Positions 26,297 through 33,867 of a stretch of 64,000 bases of DNA are shown piece after piece. Position numbers and translations under genes: made by a program. Source of the stretch: Luteimonas sp. Lineage in GTDB: Bacteria; Pseudomonadota; Gammaproteobacteria; Xanthomonadales; Xanthomonadaceae. The stretch is taken from the NCBI GenBank assembly GCA_024707405.1, contig JANPZU010000005.1:186001-250000 (forward strand), written 5' to 3'. Positions within the stretch are counted from its first letter, which is position 1. Each line of letters starts with the position of its first letter. The notes under the pieces are model-generated. The model searched no databases and was not told where the DNA came from. It saw only the letters and a list, made by a program, of their open reading frames with translations.

Positions 26297-26321
26297 GCCG
26301 CTGCCGCCCGCCTAAAAACGC

Positions 26322-27416
26322 TCACTCCAGCAGTCGCGCCCAACCTTCCATGCCTTCCACGCGCGCCAGCACCAGCTTCACGCAGACCAGCAGCGGCACC
26401 GCCAGCAGCAGGCCGATGATCCCCCACAGCCAGCCGAACAGCATCAGCGCCAGGATCAACACCAGCGGTGACAGTGCCATGCGCCGGCCCAGGACGATGG
26501 GTGTGACCAGCTGGCCTTCCAGCGTGTGCAGCAGCAGGTAGGCGCCAGCGGGCAGCAGCGATTGCAGTGGGTCGTCGAAGGACACGAAGCCCACCAGCAG
26601 CATCGCGATCATCCCGATCAGCGGGCCCACGTAAGGCGCGAAGTTGAGCAGTGCGACCACCGTGCCCCACAGCAGCGCTTCGGGCGGCGAGAACCCGAGC
26701 AAGGCCAGGATGCCGGCGAACGCCAGTCCGACAAGGGTGTTGATCACGCTGATCGTCAGCACGTAGCGCGAGACCTCGCGTTCGATGCCGTGCAGGATCT
26801 CCACGGTGAACTTCTTCTGCTGCCGTCCCGGCAACAACGCGATCGCGTTGCGTTGCAGCTTTTCGCCATAGACCATGAAGAAGAACGTCAGCAGCACGAC
26901 CGCCAGCAACGACGCCAGCAGCCGCGGCGTGCGCGTCACGATCCGGTACGGATCGTCCTGCGCGGTGCGCACGACTTCCGGCTTGCGCCCGGTCTCGCCG
27001 CCGGCCGCGCGCGCGATGGTCTCGGCGGCCTTGTTGGCTTCGTGCATCGGCTTGGTGAGTTCACGCAGCTTGGGCGCGATCTGGCGCATCTCGCGTGGTG
27101 CCTGGCTGGCCCATTCCATGGCCGGCGGCAGCATCTGGTGGGTGAGCAGGATCGCCCCGGCCAGGCCGCCGGTCAGCACCGCCAGCGCGGCGATGAAGCG
27201 CGGCACGTACAGCTTGCGCAGCAGTCGGATGATCGGGTTGCCGATCAATGCGAAGAACATCGCCAGCAGGACAGGCAACAGCAGTTCCTGCGCCGCCCAC
27301 AGCGTGTAGCCGACCGCCAGTACCGCAAGCACCAGCAGCGGCATCGAGGCGCGCGGGCGCGATGGCGGAACCGGTGGATCCTGGTGGACGGGCGGGAGCG
27401 CTGCGGGTGTGCTCAT
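26322..27416 (-). CDS. AI-2E family transporter (PerM/YdiK-like)
   Basis: A 364-residue membrane protein with about seven or eight hydrophobic segments. An N-terminal Pro-rich cytoplasmic stretch is followed by PLLVLAVLAVGYTLWAAQELLLP. A long soluble region (residues about 105-175) precedes LLASLLAVVLLTFFFMVYGEKL, and the C-terminal part has VALLNFAPYVGPLIGMIAM and LLHTLEGQLVTPIVLGRRM. The P-Y-V-G-P-L motif and TLEGxLVTP are diagnostic for the family, whose members include AI-2 exporters and Na+/H+ antiporters. Start ATG 27416 is tentative; a longer frame to 27464 exists and no clear Shine-Dalgarno was seen. Confidence 0.85.
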   Translation of the reverse strand: MSTPAALPPVHQDPPVPPSRPRASMPLLVLAVLAVGYTLWAAQELLLPVLLAMFFALIGNPIIRLLRKLYVPRFIAALAVLTGGLAGAILLTHQMLPPAMEWASQAPREMRQIAPKLRELTKPMHEANKAAETIARAAGGETGRKPEVVRTAQDDPYRIVTRTPRLLASLLAVVLLTFFFMVYGEKLQRNAIALLPGRQQKKFTVEILHGIEREVSRYVLTISVINTLVGLAFAGILALLGFSPPEALLWGTVVALLNFAPYVGPLIGMIAMLLVGFVSFDDPLQSLLPAGAYLLLHTLEGQLVTPIVLGRRMALSPLVLILALMLFGWLWGIIGLLLAVPLLVCVKLVLARVEGMEGWARLLE

Positions 27417-27479
27417 GGCGGGCGGGATGCGGGCGACGGGCGATTCTGGCGCCGGCCCTGCCATGGCGGGGTGATGGCG

Positions 27480-27965
27480 TCAGCGCTCGGACTCTTCGGT
27501 CGCCGCTTCCGCGGGACGCGGCGCACTGTCCCATTGCGTGTCGGGCCGCCGGCGACCATCGGACACCGATGCGCGCGCGGGTGCCTCTGCATCCGCCGCG
27601 CCGGCCTGCACCGTCGCGGCTTCTTCGGCTACGGCCCCGGCGGTTTCCGCGGCGCCCTCGGCTTCGGTGGCGGCGGCTTCCGCGGTTTCGGCGGCGTAGG
27701 CCGCCTTCAAGGAGGCGAACAGCCCCGATACGCTGGTGGCCAACTGCACCCAGCGCGTGGTCGAGACCGAACCCAGGGCGCGCAGCGGATTGGCGCGTGC
27801 GACCAGGAAGCCGCCGACCAGGCCGACCACGATGATCCGGCCCGGCGTCCAGGCCTGCTGCCAAGCCTGGCCGAGCCGGGCGCGATGCTCGCCCGTCTTC
27901 GCGATGCGCCCATCGACCAGTTGCTCGGCGCGTTCGACGCGGCGCTTGAGGGCCTCGAAGTTCAC
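27480..27965 (-). CDS. YqjK-like small membrane protein of the yqjDE-type operon
   Basis: A 161-residue protein beginning MNFEALKRRVERAEQLVDGR, with one membrane segment (TPGRIIVVGLVGGFLVAR) and a second weakly hydrophobic stretch (VQLATSVSGLFASLKAAYAAE). The C-terminal third is an Ala/Glu-rich, low-complexity acidic tail. By position and size it corresponds to the third gene of yqjD-yqjE-yqjK operons. The start overlaps the stop of the upstream gene (ATGA). No enzymatic motif. Confidence 0.65.
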   Translation of the reverse strand: MNFEALKRRVERAEQLVDGRIAKTGEHRARLGQAWQQAWTPGRIIVVGLVGGFLVARANPLRALGSVSTTRWVQLATSVSGLFASLKAAYAAETAEAAATEAEGAAETAGAVAEEAATVQAGAADAEAPARASVSDGRRRPDTQWDSAPRPAEAATEESER

Positions 27966-28453
27966 CGGGCGTCCTTGCCGACGGCCTTGTCGCCGGTGCC
28001 GTCCTCGTCGTCGTCGCTTTCATGGAACAGGCCCAGGCGCGACAACTGGCGGCGGGTGGCGTGCATGCCGGCCATGTCGAAGAACACCGACACGCGCCAC
28101 ACCGCGATCCCGGCCACGGCCAGGCTGATCACCGCTGCGATGGAGATCGACGCCAGCCACGACAGGCCCAGCGCCTGCAGCAGCGCGATCAGCGCGCCCA
28201 TCAGCAGCAACCACGAGGAGGCACCGAACACGATCGCCACGCCCGTCCACGCCAGCGCGCGGCCCAGCGCACTGCGCGCCAGCGCGAAGTCCGCAGATGC
28301 CAGCCGCCGCAACGCGCGCCCGGTATCGAGCGCCGCGTCCAGCGTCGCGCGGCCCTCGTCGCCGATGGCGCGCAGGCTTTCGTCGATCCCTGCGGAAGGG
28401 CGTGCAGCGTCGTCTTGCGGCTGCGCGCCGGTGTTGGCCGACTCCCCGGTCAC
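27962..28453 (-). CDS. Holin-superfamily III/YqjE-like membrane protein
   Basis: A 163-residue protein. A soluble N-terminus with Asp/Arg-rich helix (LDTGRALRRLASADFALARS) precedes two adjacent membrane helices (WTGVAIVFGASSWLLLMGALIALL and LASISIAAVISLAVAGIAVW). The C-terminus is charged (ESDDDEDGTGDK). This matches the phage-holin-family/YqjE pattern of paired helices. It is the middle gene of three with DUF883 upstream and a YqjK-like gene overlapping downstream. Confidence 0.7.
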   Translation of the reverse strand: MTGESANTGAQPQDDAARPSAGIDESLRAIGDEGRATLDAALDTGRALRRLASADFALARSALGRALAWTGVAIVFGASSWLLLMGALIALLQALGLSWLASISIAAVISLAVAGIAVWRVSVFFDMAGMHATRRQLSRLGLFHESDDDEDGTGDKAVGKDAR

Positions 28454-28465
28454 GTCCCGCGCGGC

Positions 28466-28825
28466 TTACTTCGAGCTGCGCGCGAGCTTGGCGATGATGA
28501 AGCCGGCGGCGAACGCCACGCCGAACGAGGCGATCGGGCGCTCGCGGATCAGGTCGGCGGCGCTGTCGATCAGGTCGCGGCCCTTGTCCACCAGCGCGTC
28601 CACCTGTTCCTTGGCCGCGGCTCCGCCTTCCTCGAACGCGGCGATGCCGGCGAGCGCGGAGTCGGCAAGGTCGCCCTTGACGTTCGCCCGGCCGATCTTG
28701 AGTTCGTCGCCGGCCACGCCAGCGGCGTTCCTGATCGCACTGCCGGCGTCGGAGGCGGCCTGCTTGAGGTGGCCACCGGCTTCGCCGAGGTGGGCCTTCA
28801 CGTTGTCGGTCGAGGTCGGGCTCAT
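28466..28825 (-). CDS. DUF883 / ElaB-YqjD family tail-anchored protein
   Basis: A 119-residue protein made of amphipathic Ala/Asp/Lys helices (VKAHLGEAGGHLKQAASDAG) and a C-terminal membrane anchor (FGVAFAAGFIIAKLARSS) preceded by IRERPIASF, the diagnostic RERP motif of DUF883. E. coli YqjD and ElaB are inner-membrane proteins that bind ribosomes in stationary phase. AGGAG lies just before the ATG at 28825. It is first in the three-gene operon and lies 57 bp from the Deg protease on the same strand. Confidence 0.85.
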   Translation of the reverse strand: MSPTSTDNVKAHLGEAGGHLKQAASDAGSAIRNAAGVAGDELKIGRANVKGDLADSALAGIAAFEEGGAAAKEQVDALVDKGRDLIDSAADLIRERPIASFGVAFAAGFIIAKLARSSK

Positions 28826-28882
28826 CGTGGATCTCCTGTCAGTGCGCGTGGGGTGTGGCGTGTCGGCATCCGTGGGATGCGT

Positions 28883-30307
28883 TCACTCCATCATGAGGTT
28901 TCCGATGCGTCCGCGACGTGAAACCTGCAGCACGAGTTGTCGCGGATTGTCGGCCAATGTATCGCGGAATCCGGCCAGGTCGCGGAATTCGCCGCTGTTG
29001 GCCGCCACGATCAGGTCGCCTTCGCGCAGCCCACCACGGTACGCGCGGCTGTCGGCGTCGATCTTCTCCACCAGCACGCCGCGCGCCCGCGGGTTCTGCC
29101 GGCGCACGGCCTCGGGCAGGTCGGAGAAGGTGGCGCCGGCCAGGCGCGGGTCGTAGCTGGCGCCGTCGCGCGGCAGCGCACGCAAGCGCGTCGAGACCTG
29201 GGTGGCGTTGCCGTCGCGCAGCACCTCCAGCGTCACCGTGCTGTCCAGCGGCTGCAGGCCCTGGAAATTGCGCAGCGCGTCGCTGCTGTCGATGCGCTGG
29301 CCGTTGGCGGCCACCACCACGTCGCCGGTGCGCAATCCCGAGGACGCCGCCGTGCCGTACACCCGCGTCACCACCGCGCCGCGCGTGTCCTCGGGCAGGC
29401 CCAGGCCGGCGGCGATGCGCGCATCCACCGTCTGCGTGTCCACGCCCAGCGTGCCGCGACGCACCTCGCCGGTGGTCGCCAGTTGCTGCATCACGTTGCG
29501 GGCCAGGTCGATCGGGATCGCGAAGCCCAGGCCGATGTTGCCGGCCATGCTGCCGCGCAGGTTGAAGCTGGCGGTGTTGATGCCGACCAGCTCGCCGCGC
29601 AGGTTGACCAGCGCACCGCCGGAGTTGCCGGGGTTGATCGAGGCATCGGTCTGGATGAAGTTCTGGAAGCCCACGCCCGGCACGTTGCTGCGGCCCACCG
29701 CCGAGACGATGCCCGAGGTGACCGTCTGGCTGAAGCCGAACGGATTGCCCACCGCGACCACGAAGTCACCCGCCTGCAGCGTGTCGGCATTGGCCAGCGG
29801 GATCGCGCTCAGGCCCTGGGCGGGGATCTTCATCAGCGCCACGTCGGTGTCCGGGTCGGAGCCGATGAACTCCGCCGTCAGCGTGCGGCCATCGGCCAGC
29901 GTCACCGACACGTCGTCGGCGCCTTCGATCACATGGTGGTTGGTCAGCACGTAGCCCTGCGTGGCATCCACGATCACGCCCGAACCCAGCGACTCGTTGA
30001 TGCGCTCCTCGGGGATGCCGAACATCCGGCGGAAGAACGGGTCGTTGCCGAACGGCGTGTTCACCCGCACCCGTTGCTTGGTGTGCACGCTGACCACCGA
30101 GGGCGTGACCCGCTTGAGCATCGGCGCCAGCGAGGGCAGCACCTGGCCATCGACGGCGGTGGGCAGGGCCCCCGCGGCGGGGACGGCGGCGCTGGCGGCA
30201 GGCGCGGCCCGGGCCGGCGACTGCAGGCCGTCGCGCAGGGCGGTGGCGACGAAACCGCCAAAGGCGGCGGCGAGGGCAAGGGCGAGGAGGGTGGGGGCAG
30301 CACGCAT
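28883..30307 (-). CDS. Periplasmic serine endoprotease of the DegP/DegQ (HtrA) family
   Basis: A 474-residue protein with an N-terminal signal (TLLALALAAAFGGFVATAL). The trypsin-like domain has a full triad: His125 (TNHHVIEG), Asp155 (PDTDVALM) and Ser229 (NPGNSGGAL). Two PDZ domains follow (about 280-375 and 385-470), the first with RRGTLGVDTQTV. It degrades or refolds misfolded envelope proteins. Length and two PDZ domains fit DegQ/DegP rather than DegS. ATG 30307 is chosen over longer in-frame starts because the signal peptide follows at once. It is divergent from nrdJa across a 502-bp region. Confidence 0.93.
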   Translation of the reverse strand: MRAAPTLLALALAAAFGGFVATALRDGLQSPARAAPAASAAVPAAGALPTAVDGQVLPSLAPMLKRVTPSVVSVHTKQRVRVNTPFGNDPFFRRMFGIPEERINESLGSGVIVDATQGYVLTNHHVIEGADDVSVTLADGRTLTAEFIGSDPDTDVALMKIPAQGLSAIPLANADTLQAGDFVVAVGNPFGFSQTVTSGIVSAVGRSNVPGVGFQNFIQTDASINPGNSGGALVNLRGELVGINTASFNLRGSMAGNIGLGFAIPIDLARNVMQQLATTGEVRRGTLGVDTQTVDARIAAGLGLPEDTRGAVVTRVYGTAASSGLRTGDVVVAANGQRIDSSDALRNFQGLQPLDSTVTLEVLRDGNATQVSTRLRALPRDGASYDPRLAGATFSDLPEAVRRQNPRARGVLVEKIDADSRAYRGGLREGDLIVAANSGEFRDLAGFRDTLADNPRQLVLQVSRRGRIGNLMME

Positions 30308-30483
30308 GGGTCGGTCGGTCTCGGGATTCGTGTCCGGGCTGAACAAACAAGTGTGGCGTCTATCGCCGATGACACAAGTAGGCCGCACCGTCGCGGAAGG
30401 CGCCATGAACCTGACTGGCGAGGCGCTGGCGACGACCGATCCGGGGGTCGACGCGCGATTCTTTCTTCATGTCGATCCGGTTG

Positions 30484-30512
30484 TTGACTTCCGCCAGCAC
30501 CGGGCGTAGCGT
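30484..30512 (+). promoter_or_regulatory. Candidate sigma-70 promoter upstream of nrdJa
   Basis: TTGACT (30484-30489), a 17-bp spacer and TAGCGT (30507-30512). The -35 is good and the -10 weak. A second candidate, TTGGCG (30544-30549) with 17 bp to TAGTAG (30567-30572), overlaps the repeat pair at 30527-30575. Both would transcribe nrdJa with a leader of roughly 230-290 nt. Confidence 0.35.
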
Positions 30513-30526
30513 GGCTCCCCGTTGCG

Positions 30527-30575
30527 CCACAACATCTTGGGGTTGGCGTGACAGGCGAGGCCCAAGTAGTAGGGG
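30527..30575. promoter_or_regulatory. Paired NrdR-box-like sites
   Basis: Two 16-mers occur at 30527-30542 (CCACAACATCTTGGGG) and 30560-30575 (GCCCAAGTAGTAGGGG). Their start-to-start distance is 33 bp, about three helical turns, the usual spacing of NrdR box pairs. The first fits the NrdR consensus (ACACNATATNTNGTGT in relaxed form) at most positions. The second matches the reverse complement of the first at 11 of 16 positions (CCCAAG..GT.G.GG). NrdR is the ATP/dATP-sensing repressor of ribonucleotide reductase genes. No cobalamin-riboswitch B12 box was recognised in the leader. A hairpin GGCCCT-GAAT-AGGGCC follows at 30589-30604. The rest of the 30308-30809 gap shows nothing further. Confidence 0.5.
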
Positions 30576-30809
30576 TTTTGCGGGTTCCGGCCCTGAATAG
30601 GGCCTCGGTTTCGGGTCACGTGTCCGGGGGCGGCGCGCGATGGGAGTGGTGGCAAGCGGAAACAGGTTCCAAACGACATTCCAGGGCAACGCGCATGGAC
30701 GCGGTGCCGATTCCCCGTCGGCGTTTCCGGGCATCCGGGCACAGCGGGACTCACGAGAACAACAGGCCGGGGCCCGTACCTTGGCCGGCAACATGGAGAA
30801 GAACAGCGA

Positions 30810-32960
30810 ATGAGCACGGTTCGCCTGGAAGCAGTGAAGCAGAGCAGCGAACAGGACATCCCGATGCAGCCCGCATCGCAGGACATCTGGGACAAGAAGT
30901 ACCGGCTGAAGACCAAGGCCGGCGTGGCCGTGGATGCCGACATCGACGGCACCTACCAGCGCGTCGCCAGGGCACTGGCCGAAGCCGAGCCCACTGCCGA
31001 GAAACAGAAGTACTGGAACGAGCGTTTCCTCTGGGCGTTGCGCCGCGGGGCCATTCCCGCCGGCCGCATCACCTCCAACGCCGGCGCACTGGAGCACAAA
31101 CCCGCCACCTCGACCATCAACTGCACGGTCAGCGGCACCATCGTCGATTCGATGGACGGCATCCTCGACAAGGTGCATGAGGCGGGCCTCACGCTGAAGG
31201 CCGGCTGCGGCATCGGCTACGAGTTCTCCACGCTGCGGCCCAAGGGCGCGTTCGTCGCCGGCGCCGGTGCGTACACCTCCGGCCCGATGTCGTTCATGGA
31301 TATCTACGACAAGATGTGCTTCACCGTGTCGTCGGCCGGTGGCCGCCGCGGCGCGCAGATGGGCACGTTCGACGTCTCGCATCCGGACGTGAAGGACTTC
31401 ATCCGCGCCAAGCGCGAAGACGGTCGCCTGCGCCAGTTCAACCTGTCGCTGCTGATCACCGACGGCTTCATGCAGGCCGTCGAGGACGACGCCGACTGGC
31501 CGCTGGTGTTCCCGATCAGCGACAAGGAAGCCGGCGACGTCGACCTGTCCAACGCCGACCAGGTGGTGTGGCGCGACTGGCCGCAGCACACCGGCTACGT
31601 CAGCCGCGACGACGGCCTGGTCGCCTGCAAGGTCTACGGCCACATCCGTGCCCGGCACCTGTGGGACATGATCATGGTGTCCACGTACGACTACGCCGAG
31701 CCGGGCTTCATCCTGATCGACAAGGTCAACGAGATGAACAACAACTGGTGGTGCGAGAACATCCGCGCCACCAATCCCTGCGGCGAGCAGCCGCTGCCGG
31801 CCTACGGCGCCTGCCTGTTGGGTTCGGTCAACCTCACCAAGTTCGTGCGCAACGCCTTCACCGACCAGGCCGAGTTCGACTGGGAGGAATACAAGGAAGT
31901 CGTGCGCGTGTTCACCCGCATGCTCGACAACGTGGTCGAAGTGAATGGCTTGCCGCTGCCGCAGCAGCAGGCCGAGATCATGCGCAAGCGCCGCCACGGC
32001 ATGGGTTTCCTGGGCCTGGGCAGCACGGTGACCATGCTGCAGATGAAGTACGGCTCCAAGGACAGCTGCGAGTTCACCGAGCGCATCGCCCGCGAGATGG
32101 CCGTGGCCGGCTGGGAGATGGGCCTGGCGCTGTCGCAGGAAAAAGGCCCGGCGCCGATCATGGAGGAGCGTTTCACCGTCACCGCCGAGATGCTGCGCAA
32201 GCGTCCGGAAATGGCGAACGACGGCTGGAAGCTCGGCCAGGAGATCCCCGGCAAGGTGCTGCACGCCCGCTACAGCCGCTACATGCAGCAGGTGGCCAAG
32301 GTTGCGCCCGAACTGGTCGACAACCTCGCCGAATCCGGCGCGCGTTTCACCCACCACAGTTCCATCGCGCCCACCGGCACGATTTCGCTGTCGCTGGCCA
32401 ACAATGCGTCCAACGGCATCGAGCCTTCCTTCGCGCACCACTACAGCCGCAACGTGATCCGCGAAGGCAAGAAGACCAAGGAAAAGGTGGACGTCTACAG
32501 CTTCGAGCTGCTGGCCTACCGCGAGCTGGTCAACGCCAACGCCATGCCGTTCAGCGAAGACCCGGCCGCCAAACTGCCCGACTACTTCATCGCCGCCGAC
32601 GACATCACGCCCAAGGAACACGTGGACGTGCAGGCCGCCGCGCAGAAGTGGGTGGACAGCTCCATCTCCAAGACCGCGAACGTCCCCACGGACTACCCGT
32701 ACGAGGACTTCAAAGACATCTACACCTACGCCTACAAGCAGGGCCTGAAGGGTTGCACCACCTTCCGCTTCAACCCCGCCGCGTTCCAGGGCGTGCTGGT
32801 GAAGGAGACCGACCTCGAGAACACCACCTACCGCTTCGAACTCGAAGACGGCAGCGTGATCGAGGTCAAGGGCAACGAGCAGATCGAATACGACGGCGAG
32901 ATGCACACCGCCGCCAACCTGTTCGACGCGCTCAAAGAGGGTTACTACGGCAAGTTCTGA
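30810..32960 (+). CDS. nrdJa: Adenosylcobalamin-dependent (class II) ribonucleotide reductase, catalytic subunit NrdJa
   Basis: A 716-residue reductase. The catalytic set is Cys105 (STINCTVSGT), Asn322, Cys324 and Glu326 (TNPCGEQPLP), and Cys335 (YGACLLGSVNL). The spacings equal those of Thermotoga NrdJ (Cys322 radical, Cys333 reducing partner). HHSSIAPTGTISL and NNASNGIEPSFAHHYSRNV belong to the finger-loop and core barrel. It converts ribonucleoside diphosphates to deoxy forms using adenosylcobalamin and works with or without oxygen. The usual C-terminal CxxC tail is missing from this polypeptide and is carried by the separate gene at 33868, as in the split NrdJab of Pseudomonas. ATG 30810 follows GGAGAAGAACAGCG. 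Confidence 0.93.
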   Translation: MSTVRLEAVKQSSEQDIPMQPASQDIWDKKYRLKTKAGVAVDADIDGTYQRVARALAEAEPTAEKQKYWNERFLWALRRGAIPAGRITSNAGALEHKPATSTINCTVSGTIVDSMDGILDKVHEAGLTLKAGCGIGYEFSTLRPKGAFVAGAGAYTSGPMSFMDIYDKMCFTVSSAGGRRGAQMGTFDVSHPDVKDFIRAKREDGRLRQFNLSLLITDGFMQAVEDDADWPLVFPISDKEAGDVDLSNADQVVWRDWPQHTGYVSRDDGLVACKVYGHIRARHLWDMIMVSTYDYAEPGFILIDKVNEMNNNWWCENIRATNPCGEQPLPAYGACLLGSVNLTKFVRNAFTDQAEFDWEEYKEVVRVFTRMLDNVVEVNGLPLPQQQAEIMRKRRHGMGFLGLGSTVTMLQMKYGSKDSCEFTERIAREMAVAGWEMGLALSQEKGPAPIMEERFTVTAEMLRKRPEMANDGWKLGQEIPGKVLHARYSRYMQQVAKVAPELVDNLAESGARFTHHSSIAPTGTISLSLANNASNGIEPSFAHHYSRNVIREGKKTKEKVDVYSFELLAYRELVNANAMPFSEDPAAKLPDYFIAADDITPKEHVDVQAAAQKWVDSSISKTANVPTDYPYEDFKDIYTYAYKQGLKGCTTFRFNPAAFQGVLVKETDLENTTYRFELEDGSVIEVKGNEQIEYDGEMHTAANLFDALKEGYYGKF

Positions 32961-32975
32961 CCCGCCGTGATTTTT

Positions 32976-33014
32976 CCCCTCTCCCGCAAAACGGGAGAGG
33001 GCCGGGGTGAGGGC
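32976..33014. repeat. CCCCTCTCCC palindromic intergenic repeat, copy A
   Basis: CCCCTCTCCC-GCAAAAC-GGGAGAGGG followed by CCGGGGTGAGGGC. It sits between the nrdJa stop and the H1-like gene. A near-identical element in the same orientation lies at 33773-33808 after the H1-like gene. The hairpin could end or attenuate the nrdJa transcript. Confidence 0.8.
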
Positions 33015-33124
33015 CTGCTTTCCACTTGCCCACTACTTGCACAAGACCGACTTCGCGCTACATTCCGCACCACGGGCGCGTGCCCGTACCCGAACCGCAA
33101 TGCAATCCTGACGAGGAAAACGAA

Positions 33125-33757
33125 ATGAGCAACGGCAACGGGGTCGCGGAGACCCTCAGCAACGCCGCCGAAACCGTCGCCGACACGGCGAAGGACATCG
33201 GCAAGAAAGTCGCGAAGAAAGCGAAGAGCGCGGTGAAGTCCGCCAAGAAGACCGCCGTCAAGGCTGAGAAGGCCGTCGCCAAGACCGCCGTCAAGGCGAA
33301 GAAGGCCGTGGGCAAGACTGCTGCCAAGGCCAAGAAGGCCGTCGGCAAGAAGGTGGACTCGGCCAAGAAGAAGCTCGCTTCCGCCAGCGCCGCCGCCAAG
33401 AAGGAAGTGGCCGTGCTGAAGAAGAAGGCCACCACCAAGAAGGCTGCCGCCAAGAAGGCGACCAAGAAGGTCGCGAAGAAGGCCAGCGCCACCACCGCCA
33501 AGGCGACCCGCAAGGTCGAGCGCAAGGCCAAGGCCGCCAAGAAGACCGTCGCACGCAAGGCCGCCGCCACCAAGCGCGCCGCCACCACCGCGCGCAAGAA
33601 GGCCGCCAAGAAGGTCAGCGCCGCGCGTCGCACCGCCAAGAAGGACGTCGCCAAGGCCAAGGGCACCGTCAAGCGTGACGTGGGCGCCGCCAAGCGCGCC
33701 GTCGCCAAGAAGGCCACCAAGGCCCGCAAGGCCGTGAAGAAAGCCGCCAAGAAGTAA
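33125..33757 (+). CDS. Histone H1-like Lys/Ala-rich DNA-binding protein
   Basis: A 210-residue, extremely basic protein made mostly of Lys, Ala, Val, Thr and Arg. An N-terminal acidic/amphipathic segment (VAETLSNAAETVADTAKDIG) is followed by degenerate repeats of the type KKAVGKTAAKAKKAVGKK and KKAAAKKATKKVAKK. Composition and repeats resemble eukaryotic H1 C-terminal tails, chlamydial HctB and AlgP. Such proteins bind DNA non-specifically and compact or bend it. GAGGAAAAC precedes ATG 33125. It lies between the two halves of the class II ribonucleotide reductase and is bracketed by two copies of one palindromic repeat, hinting at an inserted cassette or a separately regulated gene. Confidence 0.85.
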   Translation: MSNGNGVAETLSNAAETVADTAKDIGKKVAKKAKSAVKSAKKTAVKAEKAVAKTAVKAKKAVGKTAAKAKKAVGKKVDSAKKKLASASAAAKKEVAVLKKKATTKKAAAKKATKKVAKKASATTAKATRKVERKAKAAKKTVARKAAATKRAATTARKKAAKKVSAARRTAKKDVAKAKGTVKRDVGAAKRAVAKKATKARKAVKKAAKK

Positions 33758-33772
33758 GACCGCCTTGCTCCT

Positions 33773-33808
33773 CCCCTCTCCCAGCGGGAGAGGGGTAGGG
33801 GTGAGGGC
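33773..33808. repeat. CCCCTCTCCC palindromic intergenic repeat, copy B
   Basis: CCCCTCTCCC-AGC-GGGAGAGGGGTAGGGGTGAGGGC, the second copy of the element at 32976-33014, in direct orientation about 797 bp apart. The hairpin follows the H1-like stop by 15 bp and precedes nrdJb by 59 bp. Confidence 0.8.
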
Positions 33809-33867
33809 AACGCACCCGCAACACCCACCACCGCACCAGCCGACAGCACCAACAGGAACCAAGCGTC

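Noticed and set aside
26526-29156. 876-codon plus-strand open frame across the AI-2E/YqjD region
   Set aside because: It covers four convincing minus-strand genes and has no recognisable domain.
30308-30809. Cobalamin riboswitch before nrdJa
   Set aside because: No B12 box or the conserved core was recognised by eye; a covariance-model search would be decisive.
30360-32906. 848-codon minus-strand open frame opposite nrdJa
   Set aside because: Shadow of nrdJa; the forward frame has all catalytic residues.
33180-33757. CRISPR-like or satellite repeat array
   Set aside because: The repeated GCCAAGAAGG-type words are codon repeats of a Lys/Ala-rich protein in one frame, with no spacer structure.
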